From contig JAHLMK010000028.1 of the NCBI GenBank assembly GCA_019915135.1, positions 186,001-250,000 on the forward strand: a stretch of 64,000 bases of DNA, written 5' to 3'. Position 1 is the stretch's first letter; the number at the start of each line of letters is the position of its first letter. Of the stretch, positions 1-10,655 are shown one piece after another. The notes below the pieces were generated by a model that was given only the letters and a program-made list of their open reading frames with translations, searched no databases and was not told the DNA's origin. This DNA comes from Strobilurus pachycystidiatus (taxonomy: Eukaryota > Basidiomycota > Agaricomycetes > Agaricales > Physalacriaceae). The translations under genes and the position numbers were made by a program.

Positions 1-539
1 CTGGACTCTTTCTGGCTTCACGATGACTTCGTCAAGGTCATGGGGCAATTGACTGCCCTTCGGACATTTGGTCTCAGCTATGGCGGGGACCTAACGCCAC
101 CGCCCGACAGTGTTCAAAGGCGTCGCGATGTCGAAGACTCGAGTGCCCGTGAAAAGGCTCAGTGTGATGAGGAGGAAGTCTGGGCACTCGAAGATCACCG
201 TCCAATTCGACACATGATGTTCTCTCTTAAGGCTGGCAAGAGGCGAAACTTCTATTCGGGACGACGTTCGTGCTTCTCAGTTATTGGATACTTGTTCCTT
301 ACCTGCGTTAGATTTTCTTGATACTGCATGATTCCAGCGATATACCAATTCAAATCACAGTGATTCAAAAAGTACTACATTACTGGCGTTCTGAGGAAAA
401 GGGTGGATTCACCACTCCGCCCGAACCCTTTCTCCATTTGAGCTTCCCGTCTATCTCCACCGGCTGTAGTGTCACTGAACGTCCACCCGTTGTACCAGGA
501 CCCCCGTTGGTTACAAAAGAGAAGTAATCGCTCGGGCCT
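1..539. other. Left edge, no assigned gene
   Basis: No complete gene is visible. An open frame covers 40-321 on the plus strand, but its composition shows no recognisable domain and it ends just before short broken frames. The stretch may hold more decayed coding sequence of the SMC4-like fragment that follows, since its orientation and spacing would fit, but I could not match it convincingly. Confidence 0.3.
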
Positions 540-910
540 TGATTTCGAGAAATTCGTTTAGGACACGAAGCAGGTTCTCGATCACTCAAGTCGGCAGATC
601 GTCGCTGAAGCCAAGGCATCTCAAGCTGAGGGGTGAACCAGAACCTGGTTTTGGAAAAGTCAAGGGATTCCATGTAAGTTCCTCGAATTCCTCAATGCTT
701 GTTCGATACTCAATCAGCTGTAGGGACGTCTCTAGGCAGTCTCGGAGAGATTGCAGACGACAAATACGACATCACCGTCACGACCGCCTGCGGCACTTTG
801 AACACAACCTCGTCGTCAACATCGTTGATCAAGGTCAGTCGTGCATAAGCTTCGCGCCACGAACGCCGGTCGTGCGTCCATCATGGTCCTCGAGAGGGTC
901 AACTCCGGTA
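540..910 (+). pseudogene. SMC4 (condensin) hinge fragment, decayed
   Basis: Read across several single-base frame changes, this stretch gives the signature of the SMC4 hinge. A coiled-coil lead-in contains EAKASQAEG and NQNLVLEKSRDS. A GT-AG intron may lie at about 673-723. Then come LGSLGEIADDKYDI, TVTTACGTLN, NLVVNIVDQGQSCI and NAGRASIMVLER. In SMC4 family proteins this block (GRLG-LG-I-KYDV, TACGALN-IVVDT, GRASFMVLEK) forms the hinge by which the condensin subunit pairs with SMC2. The ATPase head regions and most of the protein are absent, and there are in-frame stops and shifts, so it cannot encode a working condensin subunit. It abuts repeat R1a. Family match is recalled from knowledge, confidence good for the hinge, low for exact borders. 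Confidence 0.7.
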
Positions 911-1055
911 TAGAGGAGAACCAGATGGCGAAGAAGGCCAGGCCAGAGATTGTTCCTCGTCGAGGAGGACATCCTAGCGCACGGTACTGTCCGCCTCAGG
1001 CCAACGTACGTTCGCGGTTTCTCTGCCTTGTTTGACACTCACATCTCTACAGTAC

Positions 1056-2010
1056 AAGAAGAGACACTTCCACGGCGCCTCTTCTTTGCGCCATCGAACC
1101 TTTCGCAACACTCAAGGGGGTATCTACGCGGTACAGCATGTAGTCTACAATCCGCCTCCTCACCAAGCCGGATGTCAACAGCCTACATGACACGGTCAGC
1201 ACCAGCGTCGAGCTCTGGATAGATACGAACAACGACGCCACGGTGGAGGTTCTGTCGGCGTCCATCCTGACAATGAATCTGTCTGAAGATCAGCATAACC
1301 CCAAGCGCTCGATAATATAAGACGGAGACCGTGCAGACGCGGTGCGACTGACTACAAGTACTCTTGCAGGCTATTTTGCATGACCAAGCTCTGCTCTCAG
1401 TCAAGAATTCGTCGTGATCTCTCGAAGACGCGACGCGGGGCAGCAAACTGAGAACGAGCGAGCATTGCACTCCGGTCGCGCCTTGACCCGTCATCCGCTC
1501 CTCCCAAAGCCAGGGACAGTCGCAGACGGGCAAAACATGGCTTACATGGCGGCGGCGTCTACCTTGCAGGTGGACTTCGCTCTAACCCACGTGCCTCCGC
1601 GAGGGAGATAGGCGTATGGCATGACATGGGCTGTAAGCGATGGCGGGGGCGGCGGGGCGGAAGGAGCCGGCTCCTGCAAACCAATGAATCTGTCTCAGAG
1701 TAAGTCAGCCCCAGCTCTCAACGGGAGAAGGGACGACGAGCAAGGGCGTACCGACTCGCGCTGTTCCCAAGAATATGACCAGCCAGCCACTGCAGCACCA
1801 TCCCATGTTATCGCAAACCGCCTCTACGGCAGCATCGCCGCGCAGAGAGTTACCCCCAGCGTCGTGCAGTCCCCGTTACGGGAAAATAACAGTGGTTCGG
1901 TGTGACGGGGGAGGCGTGTTGCATCGAGTGCGGAATGCGCAGATGATGGTCGCTCGTCAAGACAGAAACTCTCACGATCAAACTCGGGGCAGTCTGATGC
2001 AGTCTGATGT
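1056..2010 (+). repeat. Dispersed repeat R1, copy a
   Basis: This block recurs in reverse orientation at about 33750-34806. Shared landmarks include SLFVSIQSSTLV read on the minus strand here and on the plus strand in the other copy, LTVSCRLLTSGL, and the stretch coding SQPLQHHPMLSQT. Both copies carry open stretches in several frames, but stop codons interrupt any long product, so the coding content is unclear. Copy b carries about 200 bp of extra sequence around 34400-34690 that looks intron-like or inserted. No terminal repeats or target duplication were recognised. The element family is not identified. Confidence 0.65.
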
Positions 2011-2049
2011 CTGGATTTTGCCGATCGGGGCGCACATGTTCTGATTCAT

Positions 2050-3010
2050 CCCATTCCTCTCCCATCCAAGACGCCTCCCCTTCTGAGGGAGAAACTGTCC
2101 GAGATGTTCTATGCGATGGAGGCGCACTTGGCGGATTTTACTGTTCGCCGGTTTCTCCGCAATCCACTTGTCCGCGCCTTCATCAACTCTGTCTTTCCGG
2201 GCAATCCAATGGCGGCGTTAATGCGACACTCATCCCTCTCTCGCCAACCGTGGCCACATTCGCATGTACATCAAGCAAGCAAAAGATTGCCAGTATTCTT
2301 TAGGTACCGGATGGGAAGGTACGCAGTATGTTCGATATATGAGTACGTCAATTGACAGTTAGTTCAGGTGCACTATATCTCTACCGACGACAGATTGAGC
2401 ACGACAGTGAGGAACATCAGTATATCCGTCATATCACAGATATTGACGGGGATAGCCTGCCTCATCACCCAGACGCCGACCTCTCTCACGGGTAGGCTAC
2501 TGTACAAACGGATTCGAATCATGGTCTGCATGACACCTGAGTCCAGCCGCTGCCTTGTAGAGGCCCAGTTTCTCCAGTGCGACATCTCCTTCAAGAGGGT
2601 AGTCGGATATCGGGGATTTATTCTTGTTGGGATGGAAAGAGACTCAAACATTGGTGGGCTTGTTTCCGCTTTTACCTTCATGTCTGACTCTCGCTCAGCT
2701 GTTGTATACTGTCGCGTCTACGCCACTAGAGAAACAGCGGAGGCCCGTCATCGTGTATTTTAAGCAATTCACGATATCGTGTTTGGCCCTTGGGCGTCGC
2801 CTTCCGCACCACCACTGCGGCTCTCCTCGATTGGCTCTCTGCCGTTATACAGGACGGAGAGAGGCAGAGCGTCAAGGCCGGCGTCGGCGTAGGGACGTGA
2901 ATGATCCTAAGCTGCTGGACAGTCATCGCAGAAGAAACGCATATACTAGATGCGTTGAAGGCGTGAAGAAATTAGTGATATATATAAGATTGAAACAATT
3001 TAGGATTGAA
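2050..3010 (+). pseudogene. Decayed transposase-like gene (MULE-like family, tentative)
   Basis: Across shifting plus-strand frames there is REKLSEMFYAMEAHLADFTV, then a stretch containing YLYRRQIEHDSEEHQYIRHI, then VEAQFLQCDISFKRVVGYRG followed by VVYCRVYATRETAEA. The pattern of an Asp/Thr-Phe-Lys-Arg motif followed by a short beta strand and R-x-Y-x-x-R resembles the catalytic core of MULE-like transposase proteins that are abundant in Agaricomycetes, where it reads like D-x-TFKRV. Frames change at least three times and stops interrupt the region, so it is non-functional. A later stretch near 3010-3110 contains GWFCSNCATMYSPGH, which could be from the same protein. Assignment to MULE rather than another superfamily is inference. 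Confidence 0.4.
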
Positions 3011-3196
3011 GTCCACGAAGCGCATCCGGGACCCGGCTGGTTCTGCTCCAACTGCGCAACTATGTATTCTCCTGGACACACTACCCGCCACCAATTCACA
3101 CCGCTCAGCGAGCGTCCTCCGTATCTAGCACTTCCCGATTGCCCTCGCTTTTTTCTGTCCACGCTGTCCACAGCGAAAAAAAGGACAAAACCAGGT

Positions 3197-4028
3197 TCAA
3201 GAACCACGTGAACGCGTGATGCGGGGAGGGAGAGTTGTTTGCGCCGCCTCAATCAGTGCCACGCTTCTCTGATGACTTTTTGCTCTATCGTGCCCATTCT
3301 TGCAGTCCAGGATGAGGATCTGTTTCAAAGGCCACTGGTCATGGAAAGAATTGAGAATGGGGTAGCGTTCGACAGCCTGAGCAATGTCAGTTCAAATTCT
3401 CTGTTTCTATACCTACACTAACCTGCTTAAAGACCATTGACTTGGACTCTGCTGATTGTCGAGCATACGACACTGAAAGATCCAGGTGAGTGCTGGCAAG
3501 CTGGCTGGTGTAGCTCTAGACAAGCGTGAGCAAGGCAAGAGTTTGTGGAGGTGCACTCACCGCCAACTCGTCCGCTTGGTCTCCCATGTGTAATTTGATC
3601 TTCTTCATCAGCTCTCCACGTCCACTACTTTTGCCCGGAAAGGGTATCATCATTCGATTGACAGTCGGTGTTGCCATGCGTGGCTGCGGGGATCGCACAA
3701 CGGGTGGTGGTCCATCATTAGATTCGTCACTGAATTCACGAACGGGCTGCCCAGACTGGGATGAGACACCTCGCCTGTTATCCGTTCGGTGATTGGTGCC
3801 ATTCTCGAAGGGCCGGGAGAGGGGTGACCTTCGCGGGCGAGAGTAGGGATGAACCCTTCGATTAGGCGGGGAGTTCATGGTAGCATCCTGGAGAGCCAGT
3901 AGCGGAAGAGCAGATGGGTCAGGGGTGAAGTCAGTTTGGGCAAGGAAAAGGATGGTGGGTGGCCTGGGCTTCTCGCGTCCGGCGCGATTGGCGAGGGGAG
4001 TAATCTTGTCCGATAATACCTTGGGCAT
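3197..4028 (-). CDS. Small conserved-looking protein of unknown function, 3 exons
   Basis: Start ATG is at 4028. Exon 1 (4028-3561) ends in a phase-0 GTGAGT donor. Exon 2 is 3500-3423 and exon 3 is 3376-3197. The introns are 60 and 46 nt with AG acceptors, and all junctions are phase 0, giving about 241 aa. The first half is rich in Pro, Arg and Ser and probably disordered. The middle holds GELMKKIKLHMGDQADELA, a helical segment, and the last exon contains a folded-looking stretch, ERYPILNSFHDQWPLKQIL. No named domain was recognised. The consistent phases across three exons favour a real gene. The end of exon 3 could instead splice onward, so the C-terminus is uncertain. Its promoter region is shared head to head with the gene starting at 4497, separated by the GACAATA motif array. 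Confidence 0.55.
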
Positions 4029-4094
4029 GGTGGGGAGCCAGAGGATGGAAAATGTCAGAGGCTGTCGCTTAGAGTGTATTTTTGTACGGAAGTC

Positions 4095-4430
4095 ACTTCA
4101 ACTGTGCAATAGGCCGTCTTCCGCGCTAGGACAATAGTACCAATGCCGCGCTAGGACAATAGTACTAGTGCCAATGCCGCGCTAGGACAATAGCGATGCC
4201 TTGCTGCACTCGGACAATAACGGCGCTCGCCGAGCTTGGACAATAGTGATTGATACTGGCCGGGCTCGGACAATAGTAGTGCTTGATACCTCTGCGCTCG
4301 GACAATACACTTGCACCGAAGGTCGCGCTGAACCAATCAACAATAACATGTCCCCCTTAGCCAGTTGACAATAGCTTGTACTTTGGACCACTAGCATAAT
4401 GTGCTACCACTCGACGCTTAACAATAAGGT
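4095..4430. repeat. Degenerate array of GACAATA motifs between divergent genes
   Basis: Nine or so imperfect units contain GGACAATAG or close variants (GACAATA, AACAATAA), usually preceded by CGCGCT or CTCGG, at irregular spacing of roughly 25 to 45 bp. The first units (about 4123-4195) are near identical and include AATGCCGCGCTAGGACAATA. Later units diverge. The array fills the space between the start of the minus-strand gene at 4028 and the plus-strand gene at 4497, so it could be a clustered protein-binding site, or just an expanding minisatellite. The sequence alone does not decide. Confidence 0.7.
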
Positions 4431-4496
4431 TCCTATCGACTCGGAATTCCTTTATATTTGCTATGGTCCGAGTCGTATGAAAATCAACAAGACAAT

Positions 4497-7077
4497 ATGC
4501 CCCCAGTAAGCCTTTCTTTGATTGCATTTTGCTTCCAGGGATTCACCCATCATTTTGCAGGACAACACAAGCACCAAGAGACAGGCAGTTTCCAATGCCT
4601 CTCGTAGTGATATTGAGACGGTAAGAATTTTTCTGACTACCGCACTGTCTTACAAGCTATCCTTAGATTGCCTCCCAGCGGAAGTTTTGGCGCGAATTAG
4701 CACGAACTAGGGCAGTTGATCTCGCCCAAAAAGACGTTCAAATATTGCACTTGGAAGCCCGAGTTCGACAGCACGAAATGCAGTTGAAGGAGCGAGATCA
4801 TGAACTGGCCATGTATCAAGCGCAAGTCCGCGATGAGGAGTCGACCGCCGGCGGTAGCTCGGACGTTCCCATGTTTGATATCAATGAGTTTGAGGCGCTC
4901 CTAAACTCGCATGAGGCGCTTCGGGATTCGCATGAGAACTTGGTAAGTTTGGATCTCATCGGTTCATCATACGGCCTTCATAAATTGCAGGCAGCACAAA
5001 TTGTTGCGAACAACGCATCTGCAGAAAGAGAACTGGTATGTGCTGGCATGGTACTTCTCCCTTTCTAACTCAGACTCTATGTAGGCCGCCGAGCAGCAGA
5101 TCAGAATAGAGCAAGTTCAAAAGCTGGCACGCAACTGGGAGACTGACAGGGTATGTGACTATGATAGATCTAAGATGTTTGTCGGTGAGACTTACAGTAT
5201 TCACCCTGTCATATAGGCAGCACAGCTTCAAGGCCACCAAGCTGAGCTAGAGGCTTTGCGACGTGATCTCACATTGGAATTCACTACCCAACTATTGACA
5301 ATGGAAGATCAGTGCAAGGAGGCCATAGACACTCAGACATTTGAGTTTATTTCGGAGAAAGCCAAATTTGAGAGTCTTCTCGTGCGTCAGACCAGTCAAG
5401 GTAGACGATCTAACGACCGCACTAATCGGAGATTATAGGTCGATAAATCGAATGAGATAGCTACGCTCTTCAACCGGCTCAACACTGCAACGGTAAGCAA
5501 GTCTACCATCAGTATTATTTGTCTAATCTGAAATGACTAGCCGATCGGTGAGACTCGCCCAAGACGGGTGGCGCGGCCTGGTGCTAGCGCTCAACGCTAT
5601 ATCCCTAATGTTGTACCGTCTGTACTACCAATTCGATTGGAGACCGCCCGTGCCGCTGCTTCACCAGGGTCTGGATTCCCCAGTGCCGCGCAGCTGCCTA
5701 CCTCCGCGTCGCCGCCTACCGCTGCTGTGCCGCCCAATCCTGCTGCGCCGCCGCCCAATCCTGCCGCGCCGCCGCCCAATCCTGCCGCGCCGCCGCCCAA
5801 TTCTGCTGCGCCGACACTTTCTTTCCCTGCGCCACCACTCTCTTCCGCTGGGTCGCCGCCGTCCTCTGTCTCGCCGCCGTCCGCACCCCCAATGCTGGTC
5901 AAGTTGGTGGCGGACGGCTCAGATACATGGTTGCGCTTTACTTACGAAGGTGGAGGGGCGTGGCCAGCAAAAATTGAAGAAGATAAGAAGAGCTGGTCGA
6001 CCTGGCTCAAGAGCACTGGAAACCAAAAATTTCACAGCACTATTTTGGTGGGTCGTGGTCGACCGTCTGAAACGTCACTGACAAAAGTCTTAGAAATTCA
6101 TACGCGACAAATGGTATTTGCATTATCGACGCGCCTCTGATCTCGACTTTGCCGACTATGAGTTTACTCCGCAGGCCACTGCTGACGCATTTCTCAAAGG
6201 CGAGCACAGTGGACCTGCAGATGACTTGAAGATGTATGTTGGAAATCTCTGGTCCAGTCATCCGTGGAACAGAAGAATCATGGAGTCTTGGACATCCAAA
6301 ATACAGATCCTGCTCCGCGCCCAGTATCCGAACATTCCCTTGTCAGACGGATATGTGGCTGGCATTCTACATGCTCGCATGGTAACTTCCCTTCGGCATT
6401 GCACTGGCTATCAGCCCAGATTCAGCTTTGAGCTCAATCGCATGGAAACTCCGGTGGAGGCATATGATCGATATAGCGCTCAATTAGACATTGACGCGGT
6501 TCACAAGGCTCGACGCACACGTCGTGATAATGTATGAGATCTTTGCCATATGAAAACTTCAACATATTCACCTCTGTAACAGAAATACAAGCAACGCAAG
6601 GGATGGTGTGAAAGGATCATTGCCATGAAAGAGGCTATTGACCCTTCTCCGACTGATCTCCCGGTGTGGCGACAGTGGTATCATGCATTGACCCGAGTAG
6701 CCGGGGATGGTCAATCAGATATGGAGCCAGATACACTGCAGGCCGAAGATGGTACTTTAGTACCAAGCTTCAAAACCGGACATCTGCCTTGGCGCGATCC
6801 AGGCTTAACCCTGGCATTGCACAAGATGGACGATGAGGCACTGGCCCTCAAGCTACCCGGCCACCCCTCCGATAAATCACGACCCCGACGGCTGAAGCAA
6901 GAAGTACTTGGACCACCGGCCCCAAAGGGACTTCCCAGGGCATTATACGACACGGCGTTCCTCCAAAGTTTACTGGAATTGGACCGCTTAACACTAGAGA
7001 TAGATGACAAGCCTTTCGAGTGGTCCAGAGTACTGTATGAGGCTCAGGCGACTGCTAGTGCTATGGTAGTGGACTAG
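4497..7077 (+). CDS. Coiled-coil and proline-rich protein, unknown function, 10 exons
   Basis: Ten exons can be chained with GT-AG introns that are all phase 0: 4497-4505, 4561-4620, 4667-4942, 4991-5035, 5085-5150, 5217-5381, 5439-5492, 5541-6047, 6094-6531 and 6583-7077. They total 2115 nt, or 704 aa, without a stop. The N-terminal 230 residues are heptad-like and charged (for example LARTRAVDLAQKDVQILHL), so a coiled coil is likely. Residues near 260-350 are Pro/Ala/Ser-rich with tandem PNPAAPP units. The C-terminal half is globular and ends with a basic-to-acidic segment containing KLPGHPSDKSRPRR and PKGLPRALYD. I recall similar C-termini in multi-copy Agaricomycete proteins of unknown function. 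A broken second copy lies at 21.75-22.6 kb. The tiny first exon (MPP) is the least certain part. Confidence 0.75.
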
Positions 7078-7273
7078 AGAAGCCATTTGATGAGCGCATC
7101 CGGATTCAGGACTGATTATGTTCCCCGAGAGCAGCGGACGACTGGCGGAAGGACCCGTGTTTATACTGCCAAGCTTGAAGTAGTCAGACGGAAAATGCGG
7201 ACAAACTTTGCGAATTTTGGCCCAAAAGTCAGCCTCAAAATGCGGACAAACCTGCCTGTCTGGGTTGAGAGTC
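7078..7273. other. Spacer between coiled-coil gene and duplicated block
   Basis: A short non-coding spacer. It holds a direct repeat of AAAATGCGGACAAAC at about 7192 and 7238. No promoter element stands out. Confidence 0.4.
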
Positions 7274-8582
7274 CGTCAAACATGCTGCCGGACTGTTCCG
7301 ATGCCGGCCTGTTCCGATTCGTCACGATCAACCTAGCTCGTCATAACTCCTGAGGTCACCTTCCTCTCCTCTCCTGCCACCGTCATCCCCAACGATGAAT
7401 AGTCCTTCCCCGGCAGCGCAGCCTATACCTCCCAATCATCTCTCGGCTTTTCCCGTGGAACTCCCCAGTCGAACCTTTTTAGTACCCACCGAATCGCCAG
7501 CCAGTTCCCAGTCTATTAGCGATTGGGGCATTTACGATATAAACAAATTCCAGGAAGCGTTGACGTTCAATGTATCCCAAACCACGAGATGCTGTCTGCA
7601 GGATGTCATGCGCTTGCCTGGGTGCGAGCGTATCGATTCGGCCGCTGATACATACGTCGACGCAAAGCCGCCCATTTTCCGCGCTCTCGAGGACCCGCGA
7701 AAGCCCCTGGGTGACCGCCCCAGCCCCAGTAATCCCCAGCACCAGGAAATTTACGACCAGATCAGCGCCTCCCTCGCACGTCCTAACGCCATTGCCCAGA
7801 TGGGCCCGCGCGAGACTCTCGAGATTCACTACGGGATGGCGTCGATATTGGAGCGCTTCCGCCGACCCTCGAAGGGGAGCGTGGAACATCTCTACCAAAG
7901 TCACATCGACGCTTTTGTTCGTGATAGTGAACTTGCCTCGCGCAAGATGAGCTTGGATGTCAAACCTCGCAGCACCCTGACGATATTCCTGAACGACCCC
8001 ACAGAGAATGTTCACTACGCACCGAAATGCGATTTTGGAGTCACGCTGGACGGAACAGACATACTGATTCTGCATGGAGAGGTGGATTCACACCGCGAAA
8101 AAGACGATATGTACATCCCGATTCTCTCCTGCGTTGCGATCATGAGGGCGTCCTGGGTTCTGGCAAAGGAAGGTGCACAAGACCTGGAACTGTTGGCCAT
8201 ATGGATCTCGAACCAAATGGCAACAGTCAGCGCCCTTCGCTTCTTGCCACCATCCCCAGCAAACGAAATACCAACGGTATGTTCAAAACGAATCTCCTGA
8301 TATATCTCACTGATCGATTTACTTGCAGATACGAATCGTCAAAAAGATCTACGACTTGCAAAAGCCTGACCAATGCCGCAAATATTTTTTCGTCATCGGC
8401 AATCACATCCACCGTCATTCCACAGCTTTATGGAACCCGTCGTTTCTCAAAACACTGGGAGATCTCATGGGACGCCTCAACACCAGCGGCACCGTTTCCC
8501 GCTCCTCATTGAAGACGCCTAGCTCTTCGCCTAGGTCTTCGAGAGACCCCCGGTCGTTTGGCTCCTCGAGACATCTCCCACC
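7274..8582 (+). repeat. Segmental duplication D, copy 1 (3'-truncated)
   Basis: This block matches 36871-38201 almost base for base, in the same orientation, 29.6 kb away. It begins at CGTCAAACATGCTGCC in both places and ends at CATCTCCCACC, after which the two copies are unrelated. Small differences include an extra 17-bp partial duplication near 7303 in this copy and a 50-bp duplication just before the start codon in copy 2. A few substitutions lie in the coding part. Confidence 0.9.
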
Positions 8583-8634
8583 CAACCCGTTGGCTATCCA
8601 CGAAGCTCAAGACATGACCGTCATGGCCAAGTAA
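7395..8634 (+). pseudogene. 3'-truncated copy of nuclease-like/kinase fusion gene
   Basis: Exon 1 (7395-8276, 294 codons) and exon 2 (8329-8634) are joined by a 52-nt phase-0 intron with GTATGT donor. The first 294 residues are nearly identical to those of the intact gene at 37014. Exon 2 follows the intact gene for about 85 codons and then breaks off after SSRHLPP at 8582. It continues into unrelated sequence for 16 codons to a stop. The glycine-rich linker and the whole protein kinase domain are missing, so the predicted product is about 395 aa with only the N-terminal nuclease-like domain. It might still be transcribed and translated, because the frame is open throughout. Whether it functions is unknown. 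Confidence 0.8.
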
Positions 8635-8639
8635 GCATT

Positions 8640-9700
8640 GCCTGATGTCCATAGGCACATATTTGACGCCAAACAGCCCGCAGCCCGACAGCGAAACCCG
8701 ACGCCATGATCGTCATTGAGGCTCGGGCGTCGTCGGGCCAAGCCCTGCTCGAACAAGCGCGCCTGTTGGTCTGTCCTCATCCGTGACGTCCACGTCGATC
8801 TTGAAGAGCCTTGTTCTTCTCAGTATAGGCCACTTCACCTTCCTTAACAACGCCATCATCAGCGCAACTTTTTCCTCGAAGGACCCTCGTCCATTGGTAA
8901 AGCACGCGCCTCGGAGGCCGTTAGACTTTTTGAAGAGCTCAAGGACAGCGTGGTCGGCTCGGCAGTCACGGACAAGGCTGTCGCCACCGCGGTGGGTGAT
9001 CGTGAATTTCTAAGCAATCGCACACAACCTGCCGCCCAGTCAGCTGAAGACACTTTCTGACACGTTGTGTACGTCCCATGCCGCGCCTAGCCTTCTTCCG
9101 TGTCGTCCTCCGACTTTCTCGCCGAACTGTTCATACAGCACCAGCCGCATCCAATCGTCGCATACCGACAATGTCCCTCCACATTTACGATCTCTTCCCC
9201 TCTCTCCTCAAATACTTTAAGTTAACGGTACCAGCCTGAAGCTCCACGAGCTCGATCCGACGGAGCACGCACACGTCTCATACATCCCCATCCTGATCAA
9301 TGCGCACTCGTGCCTGCCCAACATGCCCAAAACCGCCGAAGAACGAGCCGCGTTCAAGTCCCTGCTCCTGTCTCTCAAACTCAAACAGGACGAAGAGAAC
9401 TTTGACGAGGCGTACGCGCAGGCCTACCGAATCTGGACGCCAACCTCCCTACCCTCAAGCTTACCGAAGGCATCTGCCCACACCTTGAGACATCCCTGGC
9501 GCCACCCACTATCTCTCCGACCATACACGGTCTTCTCAGCGCTCAATCTTTTCACCGAGCAGGAAGGTGCCCTCCTTGTCCCCCCCCCCCCCCCCCCCGC
9601 CCTTCCCGACATGAAAGCCTCCACCCGGTCCTGCATCCATCTCCAGAAGCTGTACAAAGACCAGCTCCTTGCGGACAAAGCCGTCTAAAGAAGCCAAAAA
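8640..9700 (+). other. Unassigned stretch with coding-like fragments
   Basis: Downstream of the truncation point the plus strand has coding-like pieces in different frames: SIGKARASEAVRLFEELKD and VGDREFLSNRTQPAAQSAED around 8880-9057, then VSYIPILINAHSCLPNMPK and TAEERAAFKSLLLSLKLKQD around 9267-9400, then LTEGICPHLETSLAPPTISP near 9460. GT/AG sites lie between them. They read like successive exons of one decayed gene of unknown family. A run of 17 C residues lies at about 9580-9598. No domain was recognised. Confidence 0.35.
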
Positions 9701-10059
9701 CGTTGTATCATAGATATTTTGCCCAATCTCGATGCTTTCGTAACAAGAGACATCTGACATCCACCCAAGCATCGTATCGAGCTACGGTATCGTATGCGCG
9801 AATGAAATCAGACTACTATAAACGGAACTTGTTGCGGCTTTGTAGTAGGCTGACTAAGGGAGACTACCATATACTCACAATAATACCATTTTCCATCATC
9901 AGCCTGTGACACTGACCACTACGCGTCAAACCGACACTCAGTATGACGGCGGCCAGGCGGCCAGGGTTGTCACGATTGGCATCGTCCGAGTTGACGGAGT
10001 CCTCATAAATCCTGCAGCTGCAGCTTTGAAACGTCGCCAAACCTATTCCTGCATCTGCA
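9701..10059. other. No gene seen
   Basis: AT-rich and then mixed sequence with only short chance frames. Nothing recognisable. Confidence 0.4.
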
Positions 10060-10415
10060 GGCGCTTGCGCATATGCAAGCAAGTGTGCCAGCGCCTGGAC
10101 GTTCTCAAGTGATGACTATTTACCTACTAATAATTTATAACAATACACGGCTGGGTGGTAGTAGTGTACCACTTCAGCACAATTGCAAGCATTCAATCCG
10201 GAGACATCTGCATATGCGCATATGCAAGCAAGTGTGCCAGCGCCTGGACGTTCTCAAGTGATGACTATTTACCTACTAATAATTTATAACAATACACGGC
10301 TGGGTGGTAGTTACTAGTAGTGTACCACTTCAGCACAATTGCAAGCATTCAATCCGGAGACATCTGCATATGCGCATATGCAAGCAAGTGTGCCAGCGCC
10401 TGGACGTTCTCGACG
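10060..10415. repeat. Tandem repeat, about 150-bp unit
   Basis: The sequence beginning ATGCAAGCAAGTGTGCCAGC occurs at 10073, 10222 and 10378, that is, at spacings of 149 and 156 bp. The two full units are nearly identical and include GTGATGACTATTTACCTACT and an AT-rich middle. A 6-bp insertion separates them. The third copy is partial. The array lies just upstream of the LTR remnant of element A and may belong to that LTR. Confidence 0.85.
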
Positions 10416-10499
10416 ACTCTGACCCCCGCGATGTTGACGACTCTGACCCCAGCGCGTCAAAATCTGCGTCAACGCTTAACGAGGTTGATTCTATCTTCG

Positions 10500-10637
10500 G
10501 AATAACCGTCACCTCAGACAGTATATAGGCACTCGTATGTACACGGTATACTCGAGTAGACTTATCGAATACTCATCTCATTCCTTCGACTACTCAGTCC
10601 AAACGGTCTCCGGTCGCATAGAGTACCGAGCACCTAC
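10500..10637 (+). repeat. 3' end of the 5' LTR of element A
   Basis: The stretch ends in CACCTACA, followed by a 2-nt spacer and a tRNA primer site at 10641, which is the arrangement seen for LTR B (ending CATCTACA). A TATA-like GTATATAGG at about 10518 could be the LTR promoter. The 5' border of this LTR was not determined and no second LTR of element A is present in the window. Confidence 0.5.
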
Positions 10638-10640
10638 ATC

Positions 10641-10655
10641 TGGAGCCCACCGCGA
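10641..10655 (+). promoter_or_regulatory. Primer binding site of LTR element A
   Basis: TGGAGCCCACCGCGA lies 2 nt after the presumed LTR end. It begins with TGG, complementary to a tRNA 3' CCA, and is identical to the site following LTR B at 13570. Such a site is where the primer tRNA anneals for minus-strand DNA synthesis in LTR retrotransposons. Confidence 0.7.

Noticed and set aside
5533..6081. 182-codon Arg/Pro-rich plus frame
   Set aside because: It is the alternative frame of the proline-rich exon of the 704-aa gene, whose spliced frame is supported by nine consistent introns.
7479..8075. 198-codon minus frame, duplicated at 37098-37694
   Set aside because: Antisense shadow of exon 1 of the kinase fusion gene. 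It is repeated only because the block is duplicated.
9580..9598. C17 homopolymer and adjacent proline run in a plus frame
   Set aside because: A homopolymer of this length is prone to slippage and sequencing error. The proline run is not evidence for a protein.
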